Positions 6,408 through 11,547 of a stretch of DNA of 11,547 nucleotides are shown piece after piece. Every line of letters begins with the position of its first letter. Position 1 is the first letter of the stretch. The DNA is taken from contig VSPF01000098.1 in assembly GCA_009775195.1 (NCBI GenBank), positions 1 through 11,547 of the forward strand, given 5' to 3'. The position numbers and the translations under genes were made by a program. Source of the stretch: Muribaculaceae bacterium (lineage in GTDB: Bacteria > Bacteroidota > Bacteroidia > Bacteroidales > Muribaculaceae). A model generated the notes under the pieces. The model worked only from the letters and a program-made list of their open reading frames with translations, was not told where the DNA came from and searched no databases.

Positions 6408-6905
6408 ATGGAAAATCATTCCGAATATAATAATTCCTTTATATCGCTGATTGAACGGCATGAGAAAATAATTTTCAGCGTTTGTTTTTTCTATGCCAAT
6501 AACAGAATCCCTTTTGAAGATATCAAACAGGAAGTTTTAATATCATTATTTAGGGGTTACAGCCATTTTCGTCACGAAAGTTCCGAAGCAACATGGGTCT
6601 ATAGGGTATGCATCAATACGTGCTTATTTTCCTTGCGACAACAATCAAAAATAAAGATGCTTCCATTAGATGAGATTCCGTCTATACATTTCCAAAATGA
6701 AAATGATAACGAATATAGAGAGAAAATCGAATGGCTCTACACATTGATAGGCCAGCTCAATCCGATGGATAAGGCTTTGATACTAATGTGGCTTGACGAG
6801 TTGAGTTATGAAGATATTGCCGCTAATATGGGCATACCGAGAAATACGGTCGCTTCGCGCCTACACCGTATTAAAGAAAAATTGTCATCAATAAAGGAGA
6901 TATAA
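6408..6905 (+). CDS. Sigma-70 family (ECF-like) RNA polymerase sigma factor
   Basis: A 165-residue, two-domain sigma factor that would direct RNA polymerase to specific promoters. Region 2 spans about residues 12-80: DIKQEVLISLFRGY is the core-binding helix 2.2, and the following segment around WVYRVCINTCLFSLRQ corresponds to 2.3/2.4. Region 4 spans about 112-160: LNPMDKALILMWLDELSYEDIA, then the helix-turn-helix MGIPRNTVASRLHRIKEKL that contacts the -35 element. The length and the absence of regions 1 and 3 are typical of ECF sigma factors. The ATG at 6408 gives a normal N-terminus. Only two bases separate its stop from the next gene, a membrane protein likely to be its anti-sigma partner. 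Codon use is AT-rich, unlike ppdK. Confidence 0.93.
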   Translation: MENHSEYNNSFISLIERHEKIIFSVCFFYANNRIPFEDIKQEVLISLFRGYSHFRHESSEATWVYRVCINTCLFSLRQQSKIKMLPLDEIPSIHFQNENDNEYREKIEWLYTLIGQLNPMDKALILMWLDELSYEDIAANMGIPRNTVASRLHRIKEKLSSIKEI

Positions 6906-6907
6906 TT

Positions 6908-7459
6908 ATGGAACTTGAAGAATTGAAAGCTACGTGGCAATCAGTAAAACCACATATCACGACGACGGAATGTATGAAAAATACACAAGAGTCCATATAT
7001 CGAAAAGCTGATGTAAAGTCGAGGCTCTTACGACGATTGGGCTTTGGAGTCTTCTTCTCATTCGTCTGTCTCATATTACTGGCATCCTCGCACCTATGGT
7101 CTCCGACAAAACTGTCAAACTTATGGCTCGTTGCTTTTTGCCTCATTATTTCACTCGCAATTTTCTGCGAAATATATCTCTATAAGTCAATTAAACGTAT
7201 CAATCTCTGGAAAGATACAAATGCCGGCATATTGTCAGCCATTGTCAAGATAAAAAAACTATATAAGAATATAGAATTGGTAACAAGCATACTCGTCATC
7301 TTGTCGCTTATATGGCTCTCGTTCATACCTCCGTTTAATAATCTGCTTGACAGGACTATTATTTTCGGACTTACAATCATCTGCTTCGGTGCAGAATTTC
7401 TATGGTATCGAAGTAATCTTAAACAATTAAACCGGCTCAGTAATTGGGACAAAGAATAA
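6908..7459 (+). CDS. Four-helix membrane protein, probable anti-sigma factor
   Basis: A 183-residue integral membrane protein. The N-terminal part (about 1-42, MELEELKATWQSVKPHI onward) is soluble and charged, and resembles N-termini of Bacteroidota proteins encoded beside ECF sigma factors. Four hydrophobic segments follow, at about 44-62 (FGVFFSFVCLILLASS), 71-92, 121-141 and 147-164, with a polar C-terminus. It begins two bases after the sigma stop, which strongly implies co-translation. From this context it probably holds the sigma factor at the inner membrane through its N-terminal region. No zinc-binding ZAS motif (HxxxCxxC) is visible, so it would not be a classical zinc anti-sigma. 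The membrane topology is well supported; the anti-sigma role is inference. Confidence 0.72.
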   Translation: MELEELKATWQSVKPHITTTECMKNTQESIYRKADVKSRLLRRLGFGVFFSFVCLILLASSHLWSPTKLSNLWLVAFCLIISLAIFCEIYLYKSIKRINLWKDTNAGILSAIVKIKKLYKNIELVTSILVILSLIWLSFIPPFNNLLDRTIIFGLTIICFGAEFLWYRSNLKQLNRLSNWDKE

Positions 7460-7484
7460 ATCAGACAGGAAAAAATCAAAAAAC

Positions 7485-7955
7485 ATGTGTAATATGAAAG
7501 CAAAAATACTATTGTTAGAAGTACTGATTGTAACCATCATCAGCCTGACGGGATGCACAACAAAAACGCCGTCGAAAATCAATGTTGACGGAAATGTCGT
7601 TGCTGCTGTTTATTCAGTATCCGACACCGTAAATTCTACAGTAGCAACCACAGAATGTCTCTTAGAAGAGACCGTGCACATTACCGAGCTATTGCAATAT
7701 CCCCACGACGAAGAGATTACGATGCCGTTTCATTTTACCGACACGACTAAGTATGCCGAAATCACAGGTGAAAATATCGGCAAAAGAATTGCTATAGGCA
7801 TCAACGGGCATATAGTATCAACACCCGTCGTCAAAATGAAGATAAGCAACGGAGCCTGCTCCGTAACCCTTCCTGAATCTCAAATCTTACCGGCCAAACC
7901 GACTATGAGGGGCCTACACACACGCAGACCCGTCAGGAAATCGAAGAAGCCATGA
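7485..7955 (+). CDS. Lipoprotein with SecD-P1-head-like segment, foreign C-terminal tail
   Basis: A 156-residue predicted lipoprotein. The signal peptide is KAKILLLEVLIVTIISLTGC, with lipobox LTGC and the lipidated Cys at residue 24. Residues about 85-130 (TKYAEITGENIGKRIAIGIN, then HIVSTPVV) resemble the SecDF P1 head motif (ENIGKRLAIVLDG..SAPVI) of SecD; this is by recall, not a search. It follows the membrane protein by 25 bases and is probably the third gene of the sigma operon. The ATG at 7485 lies 14 bases after an AGGA; an ATG at 7494 is equally possible and leaves the signal peptide intact. The last 22 residues (135-156, from 7887) are basic and read out of frame through a GC-rich remnant of another gene, so the natural C-terminus has probably been lost. 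Confidence 0.72.
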   Translation: MCNMKAKILLLEVLIVTIISLTGCTTKTPSKINVDGNVVAAVYSVSDTVNSTVATTECLLEETVHITELLQYPHDEEITMPFHFTDTTKYAEITGENIGKRIAIGINGHIVSTPVVKMKISNGACSVTLPESQILPAKPTMRGLHTRRPVRKSKKP

Positions 7956-8083
7956 GCCACCTGGTGCCCGGCACGCTCTATCACTACGGACTCGAGTACT
8001 ACGGCATAACCCACGTGCACCCCAATTCGGTAAGCCGCTATACGACCTCGAGCCTCATGGACCTCATGACCTGGATTTCCTGA
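7892..8083 (+). pseudogene. 3' remnant of an unidentified GC-rich gene
   Basis: A 63-codon stretch with no start of its own (the frame is open only back to 7877) ends at TGA 8081-8083. It encodes GQTDYEGPTHTQTRQEIEEA, followed by a Tyr- and His-rich segment (LYHYGLEYYGITHVHP) and MDLMTWIS at the end. Third positions are almost all G or C, exactly like nqrF and ppdK and unlike the genes on either side. This argues that it is the real C-terminus of a host-type gene whose 5' part is gone. I do not recognise the family. It overlaps the out-of-frame tail of the lipoprotein gene and ends at the palindrome that begins the truncated nuclease. Confidence 0.5.
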
Positions 8084-8858
8084 GATTTTCCACTCACTGA
8101 GTGGAAAATCTGCCAAGCTGCTATCTTGGACTCACTATCGCACACTGATTCAAGAACTTAACGATAATGCACGACAATGGTACGAAGCAGAGGCATTGAA
8201 TCAGAACTGGAGCGTTCGCACTCTACAACGCAATATCAGCTCTCAGTATTACCATAGACTGCTTGCCTCGCAACGTAAAGATTTAGTGGAGCAGGAAATG
8301 CTTCAACTTAGTGCCCCACTCCAATCAACAGACCCGACTGAGTTTATCAAAAACCCAGTGGTCGGAGAATTTCTTGGTTTTACCGCAGATTCCTCGTTTA
8401 GGGAATCGGATTTGGAGCAGTCGATAATCGACAATCTCGAAAAATTTTTACTCGAGATGGGAAAGGGATTTGCGTTCGTAACCCGGCAGCAGCATATCCA
8501 CACTGAAAAACGCGACTACTTCATAGACCTCGTCTTTTACAACTACATACTGAAATGCTTTGTATTGATAGACCTCAAAACATCTAAAATCGAGCATCAA
8601 GATGTAGGGCAAATGGATATGTATCTCCGTATGTATGACGAGCTCAAACGTTGGAAAGACGATAATCCAACAATAGGTATACTGCTATGCGATGATACCG
8701 ATGAGGATATAGCCCGTTACTCAGTACTGCACGACAACGACCACATGTATGCGTCGATGTACATGACATATATGCCAACAAAAGCACAACTGCGCTCTGA
8801 GATTGAACGACAAAAGGCAATATTTTACCTTAAAGAACAATCTGAAGATAAAGGATAG
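8082..8858 (+). pseudogene. 5'-truncated YhcG/DUF1016 PD-(D/E)XK nuclease
   Basis: About 258 residues match the YhcG/DUF1016 family of PD-(D/E)XK nucleases, normally about 340-370 residues. The end of the N-terminal helical DUF1016 region is present (LLSWTHYRTLIQEL, NWSVRTLQRNISSQYYHRLL). The whole nuclease domain is too: EFIKNPVVGEFLG, KGFAFVTRQQHI, RDYFIDLVFYN with the catalytic Asp (codon 8526-8528), and VLIDLKTSK with the DxK pair (Asp at 8571, Lys at 8577). The frame is open only back to 8070 and has no ATG before Leu/TTG 8196, so roughly the first 90-100 codons and the start are missing. The catalytic domain itself has no stop or frameshift, so the loss is probably recent. Relatives are linked to restriction-modification and defence loci. 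A product started at the TTG would lack most of the N-terminal domain. Confidence 0.82.
8083..8111. repeat. Perfect 29-bp palindrome at the gene-fragment junction
   Basis: AGATTTTCCACTCA (8083-8096) and TGAGTGGAAAATCT (8098-8111) are exact reverse complements around a single central C. It begins at the last base of the remnant's stop codon and covers the first codons of the truncated nuclease (FHSLSGKS region). No T-tract follows, so it does not look like an intrinsic terminator. It may be a recombination scar, a protein-binding site, or a mutated coding stretch. Confidence 0.75.
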
Positions 8859-8897
8859 CTCAATAGGAATTGAGGTAATAAATTGTTGATGACTACG

Positions 8898-8941
8898 GCA
8901 ACGACAGGAATTCGCTCAAACTCCTGTCGTTGCTTTATTTT
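8898..8941 (+). terminator. Intrinsic terminator between the convergent nuclease and fructokinase genes
   Basis: GCAACGACAGGA (8898-8909) pairs perfectly with 8922-8933 across a 12-base loop, followed by TTTATTTT. The T-tract runs into the reverse-complement stop codon of the fructokinase gene at 8940-8942. There is no A-run on the left side, so it works mainly for + strand transcription and marks the right end of the accessory block. A smaller 6-bp hairpin (CTCAAT/ATTGAG, 8859-8874) directly follows the nuclease stop and has no T-tract. Confidence 0.85.
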
Positions 8942-9818
8942 ATGCGGTCAACTCAGGGGGAAGTATGGGCATCGCGCCCTTCTTGGTACATACGAAGGCC
9001 GATGTCTGCACGGCGAGAGAATGCGCCTCGGCCACGCTCTTGCCCTTGAGTATTGATGCGATAAAGGCGGCGGTGAAACTGTCGCCGGCACCGACTGTAT
9101 CGGCAACCTCGACCCGTGGCGTGGGTTGGAACGACACATTACCCGGTGTGAAGACATAACTGCCGTTGATGCCGCAGGTGAGTATGAGCATCTTGAGGTT
9201 GTATTTGCCAAGGAGTATCCAGCATTTGTCTTGAAGGTCGATGCCGGGATAGCCGAACATGCGGCTGACAGTCACCAGCTCCTCATCGTTGATTTTCAAG
9301 ATGTTGCAACGCTTCATCGAGTTGCATAGGATTTCCTTGTTATAGAAGCCCTGGCGCAGGTTTACGTCGAATACCACGAGCGAGTCGTCATGTTGGGGCA
9401 TGGCGTCGAGAAAACGGTTGATAGTGTTGCGTGATACCACGTTGCGCTGCGCGAGCGAGCCGAAGCACACGGCCTGCGTCTTTTCAGCCAGGGCCTCGAG
9501 GTGGGCGGTATAGGGTATGTTGTCCCAGGCCACGTTCTCTTTGATTTCGTATTGAGGTATGCCGGCCTGGTCGATTTCGACCTGTACGGTGCCGGTAGGG
9601 TAAGGAACCTCTGACAAGAGATGGTTGAGACCTTTCGATGTAAAATTCTCGATTATTTCATTTCCGAGGGCATCGCCACCGACGGCGCTTACCACACAGC
9701 TCGGCAACCCGAACTGCGACACATGATATGCAAAGTTGGCCGGTGCGCCACCTATTTTCTTACCTTCGGGGAGTACGTCCCACAGGGCCTCGCCCATGCC
9801 TACAACTACGTTATCCAT
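8940..9818 (-). CDS. Fructokinase, PfkB family
   Basis: A cytoplasmic sugar kinase phosphorylating, most likely, fructose with ATP to fructose 6-phosphate. The 292-residue protein has the PfkB layout: a substrate-binding N-terminal region with GEALWDVLP and GGAPANFAYHVSQFG (Gly23-Gly24, Asn28), and the C-terminal signature DTVGAGDSFTAAF at about 240-252. In that signature GAGD forms the anion hole and Asp246 is the expected catalytic base. The length and motifs are those of bacterial fructokinases. The start at 9818 gives the standard strand-one N-terminus MDNVVVGMGEALWD. It lies 18 bases after the MFS transporter stop in a GH32-transporter-kinase operon, which supports fructose over ribose or adenosine as substrate. 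A different ketose cannot be fully excluded from sequence alone. Confidence 0.92.
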   Translation of the reverse strand: MDNVVVGMGEALWDVLPEGKKIGGAPANFAYHVSQFGLPSCVVSAVGGDALGNEIIENFTSKGLNHLLSEVPYPTGTVQVEIDQAGIPQYEIKENVAWDNIPYTAHLEALAEKTQAVCFGSLAQRNVVSRNTINRFLDAMPQHDDSLVVFDVNLRQGFYNKEILCNSMKRCNILKINDEELVTVSRMFGYPGIDLQDKCWILLGKYNLKMLILTCGINGSYVFTPGNVSFQPTPRVEVADTVGAGDSFTAAFIASILKGKSVAEAHSLAVQTSAFVCTKKGAMPILPPELTA

Positions 9819-9836
9819 TATTTTAAAGTTTTAGAG

Positions 9837-11021
9837 TTAAATTTTTCGAATTTTTAAGGTGTAATAGAGCAGATAGGCCACGCCGACGGTCATCACGGCC
9901 ACAGCCCCGGCCTGTCCGACCTCGTCGGCGGCGTAGCCCATTGCCAGTGGGAAGATTGTACCACCGAAGAGGCCCATAATCATCAGGCCCGATACCTCGT
10001 TGCGCTCGTTGGGGGTATAGACAAGGGCTTGCGAGAAGACGACCGAGAAGATATTCGAGTTGCCGAAACCAATCAGGCCGATGCCCACAAATAGCGGCGA
10101 GAGGGTGTCGGCGACAAACAGGATTGCCATGCCCGCCAGCATCATGACCACGCTGATTGCGAAGAAACGTTTCGGCGACATTGCGCGGAGCAGGAAGGTG
10201 CCCAGGAAGCAGCCAAGGGTGCGGAAGATGAAATAGACGCTCGTTGCGAAACCGGCCTCTTCGAGGGGCAAGCCAAGGCGTTCCATTATGATTTTCGGGG
10301 CCGTGGTGTTGGTGCCCACGTCGATGCCCACGTGGCACATGATGCCGAGGAAGCAGAGGAATATAAACGGACGGCCAAGTAGTTTCAGACACTCTACGAC
10401 GCCGGTGGCCTTGTCGGGCTTCTCCTCGTCAATCGGCGTGGCGGCAAGCAGCGATATTGACAGCAGGCTCACCACGGCATAGATGACAAACAGTGCCCTC
10501 CAGCCCAGCCCGAAGGTCGGAAATACGGTAGTTGCACCCCAGGCGGCTATTATCGGGGCGAGGAAAGAGGCTATGGCCTTGACAAACTGCCCGAAAGTGA
10601 GGGTCGAGGCAAGTTTGTCGCCGCTTATCAGGTTAGAGACCAGGGGATTGAGCGAGGTCTGCATGATGGCGTTGCCTATACCAAGCAGCGAGAAGGCTGC
10701 CAGCATGACCATATAGCTGTCGCCACAGGCCGGGATAAAGAGCGACGAGGCGGTGACAAACAGGCTGATTAGCACTGTCTTCTTGCGACCGATTTTATTC
10801 ATCAACATGCCGGTAGGCACCGAGAAAATCAGGAACCAGAAAAACACCAGCGAGGGGAACAGGTTGGCCTGCGAATCGCTGAGCCCGAGGTCTTTTTGAA
10901 CGTAGTTTGAAGCTGTGCCAACAAGGTCGACAAATCCCATTACAAAGAAGCAGAGCATAACGGGTACGATTTGGAGTACGAACGATTTGCGGTTGTTGAC
11001 AAGCGATTGTGTCATTGACAT
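9837..11021 (-). CDS. MFS sugar transporter, probable fructose importer
   Basis: A 394-residue inner-membrane major facilitator protein with about 12 hydrophobic segments in two halves, split by a charged loop near 200-215 (IDEEKPDKATG). The MFS loop motif between helices 2 and 3 is seen as GMLMNKIGRKK (71-81). The first helix region VMLCFFVMGFVDLVGTASNY fits the FucP/FHS-type sugar:proton symporters. Sugar choice is inferred from context: it is followed 18 bases later by fructokinase and preceded by GH32 with only 4 bases between, the same set as the inner-membrane fructose transporter region of the B. thetaiotaomicron fructan locus (BT1757-BT1760, recalled). The start at 11021 is used; a second ATG two codons on (11015) is equally acceptable. 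Third positions are GC-rich like the core genes. Confidence 0.9.
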   Translation of the reverse strand: MSMTQSLVNNRKSFVLQIVPVMLCFFVMGFVDLVGTASNYVQKDLGLSDSQANLFPSLVFFWFLIFSVPTGMLMNKIGRKKTVLISLFVTASSLFIPACGDSYMVMLAAFSLLGIGNAIMQTSLNPLVSNLISGDKLASTLTFGQFVKAIASFLAPIIAAWGATTVFPTFGLGWRALFVIYAVVSLLSISLLAATPIDEEKPDKATGVVECLKLLGRPFIFLCFLGIMCHVGIDVGTNTTAPKIIMERLGLPLEEAGFATSVYFIFRTLGCFLGTFLLRAMSPKRFFAISVVMMLAGMAILFVADTLSPLFVGIGLIGFGNSNIFSVVFSQALVYTPNERNEVSGLMIMGLFGGTIFPLAMGYAADEVGQAGAVAVMTVGVAYLLYYTLKIRKI

Positions 11022-11025
11022 GATA

Positions 11026-11547
11026 TTATTCGTTTATAGAGTAAATTTTCAGGTTTTCAATCTTTGCTTTGCCGTCGGTCGACGAAAACGAGAGCGTGGT
11101 ATATGGCTTTGTGGGAAATACGAGGTTTGTCATCACAAAGCGGCCGTCGTTGCCGAATACTTCGATACTCGAGCGGTCGACATAGAGTCTGAGCGATATC
11201 TTGCCGTTGATTTCGTGTGTCGGTGTCGCGGTCACTGCCGGGAAACCCTCGCTGAAGTCTGTGAGGCCGCTCTCGGTCCTGTCGAACGACAGGGTGTGCG
11301 AGGCCGCGTCGTAGAGCATGACTATTTTTTCGCCCTTGTCGTTCGACAAAGTGATAGCGACTGTCGACGATTTTGCCGCGTTGATATCGAAGAGGAGTTC
11401 GCATATGCCGCCGTTGGCGGTCGGTAGTGAATAGGCGCGCTGTTTCTTGCCTACGGTGGTGCGGCTTACTTTTTGTACGAGCTTTCCACGCAGAGCCTCG
11501 AGTTCGGGCGAGGGGGCGCATGAGGCGTAGATTTCGCCGTCGGGGGC
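11026..11547 (-). CDS. Glycoside hydrolase family 32 (levanase/inulinase/invertase type), C-terminal part
   Basis: The frame is open to the window end, so the N-terminal five-bladed propeller with the catalytic Asp/Glu residues lies outside. The 173 residues present are the end of the propeller or linker (PSPELEALRGKLVQ) and the C-terminal beta-sandwich (GH32C), with the hallmark LRLYVDRSSIEVFGNDGR at about 119-136 and TNLVFPT. GH32 enzymes cleave fructose from sucrose, inulin or levan; endo or exo action and linkage cannot be decided without the missing domain. Its location (periplasm or surface lipoprotein) is likewise unknown because the signal peptide is not in the window. It is first of the three visible genes of the minus-strand operon, and its stop is 4 bases before the transporter start. 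Confidence 0.93.
   Translation of the reverse strand, partial: APDGEIYASCAPSPELEALRGKLVQKVSRTTVGKKQRAYSLPTANGGICELLFDINAAKSSTVAITLSNDKGEKIVMLYDAASHTLSFDRTESGLTDFSEGFPAVTATPTHEINGKISLRLYVDRSSIEVFGNDGRFVMTNLVFPTKPYTTLSFSSTDGKAKIENLKIYSINE

Noticed and set aside
7880..8116. 78-codon minus-strand frame over the remnant region
   Set aside because: Its codon pattern and composition are the mirror of the GC-rich + strand remnant; no start context or domain is seen.
9823..10392. 189-codon antisense-phase frame overlapping the MFS gene
   Set aside because: Rich in Arg, Pro and His with no motif; the MFS frame has clear membrane segments and operon spacing.
10915..11427. 170-codon + strand frame opposite the MFS and GH32 genes
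   Set aside because: It lies across two well-supported minus-strand genes and shows no known fold.
1..11547. tRNA, rRNA, CRISPR arrays, transposases or integrases
   Set aside because: None were recognised on reading both strands. No regularly spaced repeats and no DDE or tyrosine-recombinase motifs were seen in the predicted proteins.

Overview
The window looks like a chromosomal segment of a gut-type Bacteroidales bacterium (phylum Bacteroidota). The grounds are a Na+-translocating NADH:quinone reductase gene, Bacteroidota-type promoter boxes (TAnnTTTG, in one case with TTG about 20 bases upstream), and a fructan-use locus of the Bacteroides kind. A Muribaculaceae-like genome would fit, but I cannot prove the family from this sequence.

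Layout. (1) 1-3755 is GC-rich core metabolism on the + strand: the 3' part of nqrF, an intergenic region with nested palindromes and a promoter, then a complete pyruvate phosphate dikinase gene (ppdK) closed by a long hairpin terminator. (2) 3764-8940 is a mostly AT-rich accessory block, also on +. It begins with three overlapping genes: a MntA-type minimal nucleotidyltransferase, a HepT-type HEPN protein and a class III Fic AMP-transferase. A membrane-anchored protein I do not recognise follows. Next are a GNAT acetyltransferase with its own promoter box and terminator, then a sigma-70/ECF-like factor, a four-helix membrane protein (probable anti-sigma) and a lipoprotein with a SecD-P1-head-like segment. 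The block ends in wreckage: the lipoprotein runs out of frame into the GC-rich 3' end of an unidentified gene, which abuts a 5'-truncated YhcG/DUF1016 PD-(D/E)XK nuclease at a perfect 29-bp palindrome. A terminator closes it at 8898-8940. (3) 8940-11547, on the - strand and GC-rich, is a fructan/fructose operon: GH32 hydrolase (partial, cut by the window end), an MFS sugar transporter and a PfkB fructokinase. It is the same functional set as the core of the B. thetaiotaomicron fructan locus.

How the genes work together. The GH32 enzyme, transporter and fructokinase would release, import and phosphorylate fructose. PpdK interconverts pyruvate and PEP, and NQR couples NADH oxidation to Na+ export. 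The most interesting unit is mntA-hepT-fic. A known toxin-antitoxin pair that works by AMP transfer onto a HEPN tyrosine is apparently translationally coupled to a second, unrelated and self-inhibited AMP-transferase. The neighbouring nuclease remnant suggests this locus has repeatedly gained and lost defence or toxin modules.
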